Shown: positions 8,801-17,198 of the stretch, in pieces | Layout: the number at the start of each line of letters is the position of its first letter | Numbering within the stretch: position 1 is the first letter of the stretch | Source: Labedella populi | GTDB lineage: Bacteria > Actinomycetota > Actinomycetes > Actinomycetales > Microbacteriaceae | Length of the DNA stretch: 64,000 nucleotides | Direction: 5' to 3' | NCBI RefSeq assembly: GCF_004078655.1 | Contig: NZ_RZNC01000002.1 | Span: 310,001-374,000, forward strand | Notes under the pieces: model-generated | The model's input: the letters and a program-made list of their open reading frames with translations, nothing else | The model's database searches: none | What the model was told of the DNA's origin: nothing | Translations under genes and position numbers: made by a program

Positions 8801-10061
8801 GCGGATGGATGACGTGATGATTCTCGACGTCGCTCCGACGGCGGAGCAGATCGCCGCCCAGTACGGGCTGTTCGGGTCCGTCCCGCCGGAGGATCCCGCA
8901 CCGCCGTCGTGCACACCGTCGGGTACGGTCGTCACCGACGTCATGGCGTCGGATGACTGGGCGCCTCGGACGCCGTCCAAGTGGGAGTTCCCGGGCGACG
9001 AGGTCGTGCTGAGCGAAGCGGGCACGAACCCGGACGACGGTATCCGTCGGCCGTTCGAGTACGCGGTGCTCACCGAGGGGCCGGAGCTGAGTTCGTTCGA
9101 CCTCGAGGCGCAGGTCCGGCTCGACGAACCGGCATCGGTGAACAACAGGGACGTCATCATCGTGTTCGGTTGGCAGTCCGACACCGAGTACTACTACGCC
9201 CACCTGTCCCAGGACAACACGATCTACGCCCACAACGGGATCTTCAAGGTGAACGGCGCGGACCGCGAGCGGATCGACGACCAGTGGGACGGAGCGGTGG
9301 GCGCACCTCCGGCGGTGACCGATGAGGAATGGCACGATGTGCGCGTCGTGCGATGTGCGGACAGCGGCGACATCGCCGTCTACGTGGATGGTCTCGACAC
9401 CCCGTTGATGACGGCGAACGACGACACGTTCGGCGACGGCAGAGTGGGCTTCGGCTCGTTCGACAACATCGGTCGGCTCCGCGACCTCACCGCCACGGCC
9501 ACCGCCGCCGACGTCACCGCTCCCGCGGTGACGGTGAAGACGGGCGAGCAGTTCACCGTGGGTCGCGACGGCGTCTACAGCAAGGTCTCGTTCACGCTGC
9601 ACGATGCGCAGAAGATCGACCGGCTCACCCTCAACGGGGTCGTGAAGGATCTGACCGACAATGCGTGGTCGGATCTGAACGCGGTGAAACCGGGCGCGTT
9701 CGGTGCGGTCGCGGGGGTGAACACGCTCGTGGTGTTCGACGTGGCGGGCAACGCCACCACCGTCACGTTCACGCTCGATGCTGCCGCTCCCGCGGTGACG
9801 GTGAAGACGGGCGAGCAGTTCACCGTGGGTCGCGACGGCGTCTACAGCAAGGTCTCGTTCAAGCTGCACGATGCGCAGAAGATCGACCGGCTCACCCTCA
9901 ACGGGGTCGTGAAGGATCTGACGGACAACGCGTGGTCGGATCTGAACGCGGTGAAACCGGGCGCGTTCGGTGCAGTCGCGGGCGCGAACACGCTCGTGGT
10001 GTACGACGTGGCGGGCAATGCCACGACCGTCACATTCACGCTCGACCCGTCGGTGCGCTAG
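5874..10061 (+). CDS. secreted multidomain glucose/sorbosone dehydrogenase-like protein
   Basis: 1395-residue exported protein. A long N-region with RRR precedes a hydrophobic core and an ASA-A cleavage site at about residue 49. Domains in order: a lectin-like/LamG-type segment (about 52-260), a six-blade beta-propeller of the glucose/sorbosone dehydrogenase (PQQ-dependent sugar dehydrogenase) type (about 280-700, with HNSAGLGTGLG, VGDGGNG and GLRDPHRISWDP segments), a LamG-like jelly-roll (about 715-990), a second concanavalin-like domain resembling DUF1080 (about 1010-1210), and two near-identical 89-residue repeats (about 1216-1390). No anchor is seen. A ribosome binding site (gagagg) is 7 bases before the ATG. 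It probably oxidises or binds plant-type glycans outside the cell and may feed the upstream operon. Confidence 0.85.
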   Translation: MHARTMPRMRTADEQRPARAGSPGRRRTTAVVAASAVLAGLLTAGPASAAEPFTEVIDFEQYERTALDGQDGWTSSAAPRVIADPLNGNNQVVESVGGGEQSFRAIPEIADGDTGTLFFRFLRTGSVDTSFGLTDVDAPSDYPNSRAYVNNQNSDVMLVRDAGSFTPIGTWSRDAWQCVWIVADNADDRVSVYSQGGPYTQLTRLPDGAEQEFGFRQAVNGALDRFFWKNGASSAGRLMLDDVAVDNSGENLAIATGNPGDCAPGATADEPLINPLPDPPRSALGIEVTELAQLPESQTTPATQDQRLVRHNRITHLDEVPDSSGRLMVPDNNDILYLVSKETGEYVSYLNVRDEFIDNFHNSAGLGTGLGAAEFHPDFGENGLFYTVHTEAGTALTEDTPDFPAFGNTAFHSVITEWTADDPSAETFAGSHREIARIPFAGRVHTVQQIAFNPTVAPGDDDYGNLYVLVGDGGNGVGNGNPQDLATPQGKILRIDPTGDDSANGAYGVPTDNPFVDEAGALPEIYAVGLRDPHRISWDPAGDHTMYLAHIGEWQVESIYAVEPGDNFGWSEREGPFLADNRQIFPLPENDAELGFTYPVAAYDHNRDPGQTGDAGVAVNGGFVYRGDIPELRGRYLFTDLVRGWVLSTEADRMVRGDGDVEDLAPIEELRVFHDGSETTFQELVGDARVDLRFGSDADGELYLVAKANGKIWKVTGARYVAASSPFALPELAPSLVAHYDFDHPASGDATTEVDQGWSGTDISLVNGGVEMRVADRAYPGAGEALQTQQMSPRTASNDDWKAGVYDSSGVDSLRPLADTDETAVMGWFKPTGDHPAPNSATANPDDEYNAIGLAGVLTGTSDGHAVRALLEVITVDGELKLVALARRVDGGASWTFAADLPWQEILQKGRWVHLAATFDFAGGEMRLFMNGEELEGDYTAANPWGEGATSPSLPAGIKIGGSYPQNTREANPFNGRMDDVMILDVAPTAEQIAAQYGLFGSVPPEDPAPPSCTPSGTVVTDVMASDDWAPRTPSKWEFPGDEVVLSEAGTNPDDGIRRPFEYAVLTEGPELSSFDLEAQVRLDEPASVNNRDVIIVFGWQSDTEYYYAHLSQDNTIYAHNGIFKVNGADRERIDDQWDGAVGAPPAVTDEEWHDVRVVRCADSGDIAVYVDGLDTPLMTANDDTFGDGRVGFGSFDNIGRLRDLTATATAADVTAPAVTVKTGEQFTVGRDGVYSKVSFTLHDAQKIDRLTLNGVVKDLTDNAWSDLNAVKPGAFGAVAGVNTLVVFDVAGNATTVTFTLDAAAPAVTVKTGEQFTVGRDGVYSKVSFKLHDAQKIDRLTLNGVVKDLTDNAWSDLNAVKPGAFGAVAGANTLVVYDVAGNATTVTFTLDPSVR
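9519..10053 (+). repeat. tandem 267-bp intragenic duplication
   Basis: Two consecutive copies (about 9519-9785 and 9786-10053) encode 89-residue Ig-like modules beginning APAVTVKTGEQFTVGRDG and ending in VTFTLD. Only a few substitutions separate the copies, for example T/K after VSF and F/Y before DVAGNA. The high DNA identity, including third positions, points to a recent duplication or gene conversion. Confidence 0.9.
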
Positions 10062-10066
10062 TCGAG

Positions 10067-10114
10067 GGCGGTCGGACCGCGGCGCGGAACACCCGTGTCC
10101 GTGGTCCGGCCGCC
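10067..10114 (+). terminator. stem-loop after the secreted dehydrogenase gene
   Basis: Arms ggcggtcggacc (10067-10078) and ggtccggccgcc (10103-10114) pair over 12 bp with one G-U. The loop itself holds a smaller hairpin (about 10085-10102). It begins 6 bp after the stop. There is no T-run, as is usual for actinobacterial terminators. Confidence 0.5.
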
Positions 10115-10172
10115 ATCCGCTGCGACCCTTCCCGGCATCCACCTGCGGGGTGATATGCGGGATGATCGATCC

Positions 10173-10610
10173 ATGGCCACCCCTCACCGCCCCGGCCTCC
10201 GCGTGACGTCGGGGGTCACGATCCCCGACACCGAGCTGTCGTGGCGGTTCTCGCGGTCGTCCGGGCCGGGTGGGCAGGGTGTGAACACGACGGATTCACG
10301 CGTTGAGCTGGTGTGGGATGTCGCCGCATCGAGCGCACTGGCCCCCGTCCAGAAGGAGCGTGTCCTCGAGCGGCTGAGCGGCCGGCTCGCGGACGGCGTG
10401 CTCACGATCGCCGCTTCGGAGCAGCGCGCGCAGCTCCGCAACCGGGAGGCCGCACTCACCCGGCTCGCGACGGTGGTCGCCGAGGCGCTGAGACCGCCCG
10501 CGGCACCGCGCCGACCCACCAAGCCCAGCAAAGGCGCGCAGAAGCGACGGGTCGTGGCGAACCAGAAGCGCAGCCAGACGAAGCAGCTGCGAAAGCGCCC
10601 CACTGACTGA
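10173..10610 (+). CDS. arfB: alternative ribosome-rescue factor ArfB (class I release-factor domain)
   Basis: 145-residue peptidyl-tRNA hydrolase that frees ribosomes stalled without a stop codon. The catalytic GGQ is at about residues 33-35 in SSGPGGQGVN, and the C-terminus is a basic tail rich in K and R (about 108-145) that would enter the empty mRNA channel, as in E. coli ArfB (about 140 residues). ATG 10173 is preferred because a GATGAT -10 box (10161-10166) ends six bases before it, the leaderless pattern common in this window; ATG 10155 is an in-frame alternative. It stands alone, unrelated to its neighbours. Confidence 0.9.
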   Translation: MATPHRPGLRVTSGVTIPDTELSWRFSRSSGPGGQGVNTTDSRVELVWDVAASSALAPVQKERVLERLSGRLADGVLTIAASEQRAQLRNREAALTRLATVVAEALRPPAAPRRPTKPSKGAQKRRVVANQKRSQTKQLRKRPTD

Positions 10611-10674
10611 CACCCGCGAGGGTTCCCAGGAGCGCCGACGTCGGCGACCCGAGGTCTCACCCGCCACCACACGC

Positions 10675-10680
10675 GATAAT
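10675..10680 (+). promoter_or_regulatory. -10 box for a leaderless transcript
   Basis: GATAAT ends six bases before GTG 10687, so the expected transcription start coincides with the start codon. No ribosome binding site is present between them. Confidence 0.5.
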
Positions 10681-10686
10681 GGACCG

Positions 10687-11076
10687 GTGGAGTCGTGGGA
10701 GGTGCACGGGTGGTTCGGGGACTACCTCGACGCGCTCAACCGGCACGACCTCGCGGCGATCCGCGAGTTCGTCGACGAGCGCGTGAAGCGCGCGCACCTG
10801 CCGGGAGGCGTCGAGGCGTGGATCGCGGACCTCGCCACGCTCTTCGAGGCGTTCCCCGACTGGCGGTGGCGGCGCATCCAACTCGTCGTCGAGGACGACC
10901 GGATCGCCGCGCATCTGCGGGGAAGCGGCACGCACGTCGGTGAGTTCCGCGGAATCCCCGCGAAACGCGCACACGCCAATGTCGCCGAGTTCGGCATCTA
11001 CCGCGTGGCGAACGGGCGCATCACCGAGTACACCGGCTCGACCGACGACGAACTGCTCGCCCAGCTCCGGCGCTAG
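10687..11076 (+). CDS. SnoaL-like/ester cyclase family protein
   Basis: 129-residue cytoplasmic protein with the cone-shaped alpha+beta barrel pattern of the SnoaL/NTF2-like superfamily: an N-terminal helix with WFGDYLDALNRHD, then FPDWRW and the C-terminal VAEFGIYRVANGRITEY strand pair seen in polyketide-cyclase-like (SnoaL/ester cyclase) proteins. The GTG start is inferred from the leaderless promoter geometry. It converges with surE, whose end lies 10 bp beyond. The family covers enzymes and binding proteins of many substrates, so the function is not predictable. Confidence 0.75.
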   Translation: MESWEVHGWFGDYLDALNRHDLAAIREFVDERVKRAHLPGGVEAWIADLATLFEAFPDWRWRRIQLVVEDDRIAAHLRGSGTHVGEFRGIPAKRAHANVAEFGIYRVANGRITEYTGSTDDELLAQLRR

Positions 11077-11086
11077 TCGGAGAGCG

Positions 11087-11833
11087 TCAGCGCGGCGGAG
11101 ACTCGAGTGGGATGTGCGACACGGGGTCGAGGCGGGTGATCGTCACCCACCCCTCGGCGAGGTAGGCGGCGTCCGTCCCGGGGTCCGGAGTGTTCGGCAG
11201 GTCCTCGACGGCGAGACGCACGTGATGCTCGTCGCTTTCGCCGAGCGTCGTCTGGACGATGCCGAACGGCGCAAGCGATGCCTCGATGACGCCGCGATGC
11301 GCCGGCGTGTTCGGCACGTTGAGATTGATGACCGTTCCTGCGCCGTGACTCAGGAGCAGCTCGAGCTGCGACAGAGCCGCCCGGGCGGCAGCGTCCCAGT
11401 GGAACTCCGCGGGGTGGAAGCCGACATCGAGCGAGATGGCCGCGGCGCGCGCGCCGTTGAGCCCCGCGGTGAGCGCCGCACCGACGGTGCCGGAGTGAAG
11501 GATCGCCCGACCGACATTGGCTCCGTGGTTGATGCCGGAGAACACGACCTCCGCCGGTGCGCCGAACGCCCCACGGGCACCGATGAGGGCGATGAGCCCC
11601 GGCCCTCCGGAGACCGCGAACGACGGGACGTCGTCGAGCCCGTCGACGGCGCGGCGCTCGACGGCTATCCCGCCGTCGTCCTCCGCCGCCATGATCGAGG
11701 CGCTCGATCCGCTCGACTGAAGCGCGGGCGCCGCGATCGTCACGTCGTGGCCCGCGTCGCGGACCGCGCGGGCGAGCGCGTGCAAGCCGGGGGCGTCGAT
11801 CCCGTCGTCGTTCGTGACCAGAATGCGCGTCAT
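11087..11833 (-). CDS. surE: 5'/3'-nucleotidase SurE
   Basis: 248-residue metal-dependent nucleoside monophosphate phosphatase. The N-terminus carries the metal-binding TNDDGID (residues 7-13), followed by the SSGSSAS segment near 40 and SGINHGANVG near 98, all hallmarks of SurE. The length matches the family. Its ATG overlaps the stop of the upstream sugar kinase by 4 bp, so the two are translated together. The combination of a nucleotidase and two PfkB kinases suggests nucleotide or nucleoside salvage, though this is only context. Confidence 0.93.
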   Translation of the reverse strand: MTRILVTNDDGIDAPGLHALARAVRDAGHDVTIAAPALQSSGSSASIMAAEDDGGIAVERRAVDGLDDVPSFAVSGGPGLIALIGARGAFGAPAEVVFSGINHGANVGRAILHSGTVGAALTAGLNGARAAAISLDVGFHPAEFHWDAAARAALSQLELLLSHGAGTVINLNVPNTPAHRGVIEASLAPFGIVQTTLGESDEHHVRLAVEDLPNTPDPGTDAAYLAEGWVTITRLDPVSHIPLESPPR

Positions 11834-12786
11834 CGGCCGTCCTCCTCATTCGAGACGCCCTCATCGGCGTCCGGGAGCAAACTCACCGACACGGTCTCGC
11901 GCAGTAGCCGGATCGCCTCGCCGTCGCCCGTCCCGAGTCCGTGCCGGGTGACGTTGAGCGCGCCGGCGGCCGCGCCGAGCGTGATCGCCTCCCGGGCACT
12001 CTCGCCGCGCGTCATCGCGGACACGACACCGGCCGTGAGCGAGTCGCCCGCGCCTCGCGTGTCGACGGTCTCGAGTGACGGCGGCGTGACCTCGAGGAAT
12101 CCGTCGGCGTCGAGCAGCAGCGACGGCTCGGGCGCCCGTGTCACGATGACGGTGTCGGCGCCGTCCTCCCGGAGGCGGCGCATCGCGGCGCGGATCGAGG
12201 CGACCTCGTCGTCGGCGGCGAATCCGTCCGCGACGAGCTCTTCGTCGCTGAGCTTCAGCACGTCAACTCGGCCCTCGAGCGCGGAGCGCAACCGGTCGCC
12301 CGCGAGATCGACGACGACTCGGGCGCCGCCCGCGCGGAGGTCCGAGGCGAGTCGACGATACGTGTCCGCGTCGAGCACCGAATCCGCGTTCGGCCCGCTC
12401 AGTATCGCGAGTCCGGCAGTGAGTCCCTCGCGGAGCGTCAGGCTGTAGAGCTCGTCGAGTTCGTGGCGGTCGAGTGCATCGCCGTCTTCCTCCGCCAGGA
12501 CCTCGCGGTGGCCCTCGCGGCGGTCCTGGACGTAGGCCGCTCCCCGCCCCGCACGTTCGACCACTGCGACATCGACGCCCTCGTCCTCGAGGATGTGTCG
12601 GAGCACTGAACCGCTCTCGCCGGTGATCACGCAGCACAGTGTCACGTCGACGCCGAGCGTCCGGAGCATGCGTGCTTGCCAGACGCCCTGTCCGCCCGCG
12701 TGGATGTGGATCTCGTCACCGGACTCGTGTTCCTCGACCGTGACCGTCAACGTGGGTGACGGCGCGAAGATCGCAACGCTACTCAT
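11830..12786 (-). CDS. PfkB family carbohydrate/nucleoside kinase (first copy)
   Basis: 318-residue kinase of the ribokinase/PfkB superfamily. It has the glycine-rich substrate motif GGQGVWQARMLRTLG in its N-terminal third and the ATP/catalytic motif DTRGAGDSLTAG near residue 245, including the catalytic Asp. ATG 12786 is chosen because the sequence from there (MSSVAIFAPSPTLTVTV) aligns with PfkB N-termini; the frame is open farther upstream but overlaps the previous gene. GGQGVWQA replaces the usual GGKGANQA, so the sugar specificity may be unusual. It is followed by surE with an ATGA overlap. Confidence 0.85.
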   Translation of the reverse strand: MSSVAIFAPSPTLTVTVEEHESGDEIHIHAGGQGVWQARMLRTLGVDVTLCCVITGESGSVLRHILEDEGVDVAVVERAGRGAAYVQDRREGHREVLAEEDGDALDRHELDELYSLTLREGLTAGLAILSGPNADSVLDADTYRRLASDLRAGGARVVVDLAGDRLRSALEGRVDVLKLSDEELVADGFAADDEVASIRAAMRRLREDGADTVIVTRAPEPSLLLDADGFLEVTPPSLETVDTRGAGDSLTAGVVSAMTRGESAREAITLGAAAGALNVTRHGLGTGDGEAIRLLRETVSVSLLPDADEGVSNEEDGR

Positions 12787-12862
12787 GTCTCGAGTCAACG
12801 AAACCGGGCCGACGGGCGGCAACCCCTTGTCGGTGACGAGTCGGTCGGGCAACCGACGCTTC

Positions 12863-13807
12863 TCAGGCTCCCGGCGCGATGTGGCGCAGATCGGGGCGAC
12901 CACCGACGCGTCCGACCGTCGCAGCGGCTGCGCGGTGAGCGAGTTCGCCGGCCGCTCCCGGGTGCAGCTCGAGTCGCAGGCCCGTCACGAGACCCGCGAC
13001 GAAGGCGTCGCCCGCTCCGGTCGGATCGACGACGTGCGCATCGCCGAAGGCGAAGAACGCGTCGCCGTCCGGCCAGGCGACCAGATCTCCCTCTCCTTCG
13101 ACGGTGAGTGCGACGACCGAGACCCCGGCCGACAGGATCGACGCTGCGGCCGCGCGGGCCTCATCGGGGGAGGAGAGCGACGTGCCCGTCAGCATGCGCG
13201 CCTCCGTCGCGTCGGCGCGCACGACGTCGGCGAGCCCGAGCGCCTCGTCTCGAGCACCACCTTCGAGGCCGCCGTCGATCACGACACGGAGCCCCCGCTC
13301 CCGTGCCGCCCGCGCCGCCTCGAGCACCGTCGTGGGAGGCTGTTGAAGTTGGAGGACCACTGTGTCGCAGCCGTCCAGTACGCCGGCGGCGACCGCCGCA
13401 CGGACATCGTCCTCGACGACGAGCGAGTCGTCCGGGACACGCTCGAGCAGGAAGCGGGATGCGTCTGCGTCGACCACGTCGACGAGGAGTGCGGTCGTCC
13501 CGCGTCGGACGAGCCAGTCCAGGTCGATCCCGTCCGACGTCGCCGTCCGTGCCGCGTCGTCTCCCGCTGCGTCGGTGCCGAGGACGGCGAGGAGCCGCAC
13601 GGACGCGCCCAGTTGGCGTAGTCCCACGGACTGGTTCGCGCCCTTCCCGCCGAGCGTCTCGATCGTCTCGGCCACCGCCGCATCGCCGTTCGGCTCGGGG
13701 AGGTGCTCGGTGCGGAGGACGAGGTCCCGCGCGGCCTGTCCGACGACCACGACGCCGCTCGAACGACCGGGCGAGGAATCCTCGGAGTGCGCGATCATGT
13801 CCTTCAC
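12863..13807 (-). CDS. PfkB family kinase, ribokinase-like (second copy)
   Basis: 314-residue ribokinase-type sugar kinase. Motifs: GGKGANQSVGLRQLG (about 53-67), which is the ribokinase substrate signature, and DPTGAGDAFVAGL (about 262) with the catalytic Asp. GTG 13807 and ATG 13798 are both possible starts. It lies 76 bp upstream of the first PfkB gene on the same strand, so kinase-kinase-surE probably form an operon. Likely phosphorylates ribose or a nucleoside; the other copy differs in the GGKGANQ motif, so they are probably not redundant. Confidence 0.87.
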   Translation of the reverse strand: MKDMIAHSEDSSPGRSSGVVVVGQAARDLVLRTEHLPEPNGDAAVAETIETLGGKGANQSVGLRQLGASVRLLAVLGTDAAGDDAARTATSDGIDLDWLVRRGTTALLVDVVDADASRFLLERVPDDSLVVEDDVRAAVAAGVLDGCDTVVLQLQQPPTTVLEAARAARERGLRVVIDGGLEGGARDEALGLADVVRADATEARMLTGTSLSSPDEARAAAASILSAGVSVVALTVEGEGDLVAWPDGDAFFAFGDAHVVDPTGAGDAFVAGLVTGLRLELHPGAAGELAHRAAAATVGRVGGRPDLRHIAPGA

Positions 13808-13968
13808 TGTCCTGCAACCGGGCGGCGTGTCGCACGGGGTGGCCAGGAGGGGCCGGCTGGGTTACGGTCGGCCCCTGCTCATCCGGCCATCTTCGACAAC
13901 AGCGACACAACGACCCTCTCGTTCGCCGCACTCGTCTCGGTGACCGCCTCGCCCATCGGTCACACGAC

Positions 13969-16299
13969 CTACGGCTGGATGATGGGCATCGCACTCGTGA
14001 TGATGGGGATCGCGGTCGTCGCCGTCGGGGGCTCGGGCGGTCCGGGCTCGAGCATGAGGAAGGCCCGACCGTAGGGCTCGAGGTGGATCGGGAAGCTGTG
14101 GAGGTCGTCCACCTTCGCGATCGTCTCGCCCGAGGCGACATCGACGACCGAAGCACGCGGCGGGATGGCCTCGGACAGGACGGCGCCGTCGATCGGCTCG
14201 CCGGAGAAGTTCAGTACCGTCACTTGTGTGACGGGCTCCTCGCCCTCGTCGTCGTCGATCTCGTGCACCATGACGAGCATGCTGCGTTGCGCGACGTTGG
14301 GGATGTCGACCTGGCGGGCCGTCGCGATGCCGTTGTCTGCCCGGATCCTGAGCATGTCGCGCAGGAGGCTCGCAAACGAGTCGGGCCGCTCGAGCTGGTC
14401 GGGCAGCGTCCCGTAGAGAGACCGGGCTCGCGGCATACCGGAGGCCGAGCGCGTCGCCTCCGGGGCTGAGCCGACGAGGTCGTGCGCCCCACGCTCGATC
14501 CAGCGCGTGTCGCCGTCGGCGATGAGGTCGGCGACCTGCTCCTTCGGGATGGTGAGTGCTCCCGTGAGGTCCCACCCGGAGAGCGCGAACACGCCCGGCT
14601 GCCACGCGTTGAACGCGGCGAGCACGAGGTGCGCCTCGCGGATGTCCGGGATGTCTGCGTCACGGATGGAGTCGAGCGTCTGGTGCCCGCGCGACGCGGC
14701 GATGAGCGACGTCGTCGTGCACGCGATGCCGTTCTGAGTGAACACGAGGTTGTAGTCGGCGATCTCGGTGAGCACGTAGGTGAGTTCCGCGCGGATCGAG
14801 TCGGCGATCGCGAGGCCGTTGGTCTCGACGCCCCGATACGTGTAGACGTCATCGCGGTGGAGCGTCGACCAGTGCACGAGCTCGTACGTGAGCTCGTCGT
14901 GATTCTGCATGCCGTGCACGAGGCTCACGGGCTCGACGCCGAACTCGAGCGAGGTGCGGAGCGTCAGCCGCAGGAACTCCGTGTCGCCCGTCGCGAGAGC
15001 GTGCTGGTAGGCGGGCCGGTTGATGAAGTCGTACGACAGGTCGGCGCCGACGGCGCCGGTGTCGCGGATGTCGTCGACCGTGAGATTGAGTTCCTGGAAC
15101 GTGAAGCCGCCGACCTTGCGGACCATTCCCGCGATGATGTGGTTCGCCGCTTGCGAGAGCGGGTGGCCCTCGGACCACGCGGGCAGGCCCTCCGCGCTCT
15201 TCTCGACGCCGAGGAAACCGTTCGCGTCGAGCCGCAGGGCGCTCGCCCCGAGGTCGCCGAGCGAGTGCAGGGCGTCGCCGATGACGAGGCGCATCCCGGC
15301 GAAGGTCGGGTCGAGCCAGTTGACAGACGGCTGGCCCTCCTTGAAGTAGTGGAGGTACACCCAGCGGCGCGTGACGCCGTCGACGCCCACGACGGGAGCC
15401 GTGACGCTCCAGTTCGTCTCCTTCACACCGGGGGAGTAGAAAATGACGCGCTGCAGCTCGCCAATGATGTAGCCCCGCTCCGAGAGAGCAGCCTCGGTCG
15501 CGGCGTCGAGGTTGATCGAATCGCGGTTGCCCGGGACGGTCGGCAGGAGGTCCCACTCCTCCGGCGGGATCTCGACCATGTGGTAGATGCCGGGGTAGTC
15601 CTTGAACGCCATCTCCGCGAGGCGGAAGTCGGCCCCCTTGCCGGTGTGGCCGGGCACGATGTCGTCGATGATGCTGCCGCCGTGCTCCTCGGCGACGTCC
15701 GCCATCCGCAGGAACGTCTCCTCGTTGCCGAAGACGGGGTCGATCTGGGTGCTGATGCGGTCGAAGTGACCGTCGACGCTCGGCGTCTCCGACCACCCCG
15801 AGATGCCGCCCGCGCGCTTGACGGGTCCTGTGTGCACGCCGTTGATGCCAATGGCCTGGAAGGCGCTCCACAGGGCGGGATCGGCCAGGGCACCGATGTA
15901 CGTCTCGTGCTCGCGCGTGATGACGGAGATGGGATAGGCGGTGAACCACACATCTGCGGTAGAGACGGCACGGCGCGCGTCAGGGCGCGCGTACGGGTGG
16001 CGCCACATGCTCGGTTGCCCCGAGAGCTGGCGGCTCAGCACATCGGCGTCCTTCAGCATCGAGTGACGCACGAGCCACTCGACGTACGCCGGGTTCTGGC
16101 CGTTCGCCGCCCGCGGGTCCGAGAAGGAGCGCCGCAGACTCCCACTGCGCAGATTGGTGCGCGGGCGCAACCGTCGCGGCCGTGCGGGGTAGCGCTGTTC
16201 GTCGTAGGTGATCTCCGCTGCTTCGGTCTCGGCTTCCGCCTCGATCCCGTTGCTCGAACCGGTTTCCAACTGGACGTCGTCCGACATCTCTTCGTTCAC
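13969..16299 (-). CDS. GH13 family trehalose-synthase-like protein
   Basis: 776-residue protein with a GH13 (alpha-amylase family) barrel. Probable catalytic residues are D358 in [10 protein letters not shown] (nucleophile), E403 in FTFQELN (acid/base) and D468 in MQNHDEL (transition-state Asp). An N-terminal extension of about 110 polar, Arg-rich residues and a C-terminal beta domain (about 690-776) flank it. It resembles maltose alpha-glucosyltransferase/trehalose synthase but is longer than typical TreS N-terminally and has diverged blocks. The GTG start has a gaggga site seven bases upstream; ATG 16287 is an alternative. It lies downstream of the GntR gene on the same strand. Activity on maltose or trehalose is inference. 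Confidence 0.78.
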   Translation of the reverse strand: MNEEMSDDVQLETGSSNGIEAEAETEAAEITYDEQRYPARPRRLRPRTNLRSGSLRRSFSDPRAANGQNPAYVEWLVRHSMLKDADVLSRQLSGQPSMWRHPYARPDARRAVSTADVWFTAYPISVITREHETYIGALADPALWSAFQAIGINGVHTGPVKRAGGISGWSETPSVDGHFDRISTQIDPVFGNEETFLRMADVAEEHGGSIIDDIVPGHTGKGADFRLAEMAFKDYPGIYHMVEIPPEEWDLLPTVPGNRDSINLDAATEAALSERGYIIGELQRVIFYSPGVKETNWSVTAPVVGVDGVTRRWVYLHYFKEGQPSVNWLDPTFAGMRLVIGDALHSLGDLGASALRLDANGFLGVEKSAEGLPAWSEGHPLSQAANHIIAGMVRKVGGFTFQELNLTVDDIRDTGAVGADLSYDFINRPAYQHALATGDTEFLRLTLRTSLEFGVEPVSLVHGMQNHDELTYELVHWSTLHRDDVYTYRGVETNGLAIADSIRAELTYVLTEIADYNLVFTQNGIACTTTSLIAASRGHQTLDSIRDADIPDIREAHLVLAAFNAWQPGVFALSGWDLTGALTIPKEQVADLIADGDTRWIERGAHDLVGSAPEATRSASGMPRARSLYGTLPDQLERPDSFASLLRDMLRIRADNGIATARQVDIPNVAQRSMLVMVHEIDDDEGEEPVTQVTVLNFSGEPIDGAVLSEAIPPRASVVDVASGETIAKVDDLHSFPIHLEPYGRAFLMLEPGPPEPPTATTAIPIITSAMPIIQP

Positions 16300-16409
16300 A
16301 GAACCATCCCTCGATCGTCGAGCACTATTCGATCACCTGAGCGGGTCTCGTGCGAGGCCCTTGACGAGGGTCGGCTGTTCCTCCGCCTGTCCGCCCGGCG
16401 GCTGCACCG

Positions 16410-17171
16410 CTATTTCGCGACGAGGGTCGTCTCGAAGCTGTACATGTCGGGGCGGTAGCAGTGGTGTCCGAACTCGACGACGCGGCCCGAGTTGTCGAAG
16501 GCGACGCGCTCGACGGTGAGCACAGGGTGCCCGCGGTCGATCCCGAGCAGGTCGCTCTCGTCGCCCTGCACCCGTCGGGCGCCGATCTTCTGCTTCGCGA
16601 TGCGGATTGCGACCCCTCGGGCGCGCAGCACCTGATACAGGCCGGCGCTCTCGAGCTGCCCGCTCGTGATGTCGGCGAACTCCGCGGGCAGGAAATTCTC
16701 GAGCACGGCGACCGGCACGCCGTCCGTGGTGCGCTGTCGGCGGAGCCGGACGATCTCGTCTCCCACGGCGACGCCGAGGTGGCCGGCGAGATTCTCGTCG
16801 GCACGCACGACCTCGTGCGCGAGGATGACGGTCCCGGGCTCGTGCCCCGTGCTCTGCAGGTCCTCGAAGAGGCTGCTGAGCTCGACGGGTCGCGTGACCT
16901 GGCCCTGGACGACTTGCGTCCCGATGCCCCGGCGCCGCACGAGCAGTCCACGATCGACGAGCTCCTGGATCGCCCGGCGGACGGTGGGTCGAGACAGCCC
17001 CAAGCGGCTCGCGATCGAGATCTCGTTCTCGAGCCGGGCACCCGGGGGAATGGCGCCGGACTGGATGGCGGCCTCGAGTCGGCTCGACACTTGGAAGTAG
17101 AGCGGAACGGGACCGGTGCGGTCGAGGTCCGCGAAGAGCTCGTCCGGCCAATAGGTGCGATCGTCGGCCAC
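16410..17171 (-). CDS. GntR family transcriptional regulator (UTRA type), candidate inositol regulator
   Basis: 253-residue repressor. The winged helix-turn-helix is at about residues 20-85 (PLYFQVSSRLEAAI, NEISIASRLGLSRPTVRRAI, RRRGIGTQV) and a HutC-type UTRA effector domain follows (about 95-250), ending in FGHHCYRPDMYSFE. GTG 17171 is chosen because GGAGGG lies about six bases upstream; ATG 17201 is possible. It is divergent from iolC and is a candidate for the role of C. glutamicum IolR, also a GntR-type protein. A promoter (-35 GTGACA, -10 TATTGT, 17-base spacer) and an operator-like element lie upstream. Confidence 0.85.
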   Translation of the reverse strand: MADDRTYWPDELFADLDRTGPVPLYFQVSSRLEAAIQSGAIPPGARLENEISIASRLGLSRPTVRRAIQELVDRGLLVRRRGIGTQVVQGQVTRPVELSSLFEDLQSTGHEPGTVILAHEVVRADENLAGHLGVAVGDEIVRLRRQRTTDGVPVAVLENFLPAEFADITSGQLESAGLYQVLRARGVAIRIAKQKIGARRVQGDESDLLGIDRGHPVLTVERVAFDNSGRVVEFGHHCYRPDMYSFETTLVAK

Positions 17172-17198
17172 GTGTCTCCCTCCGAGCGCGGCGTGCGC

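Noticed and set aside
13890-14074. Hydrophobic plus-strand segment resembling a membrane helix
   Set aside because: Antisense to the C-terminus of the GH13 protein; the frame has no credible start or homologue. The coincidence is noted because the GH13 C-terminal tail itself is poorly conserved.
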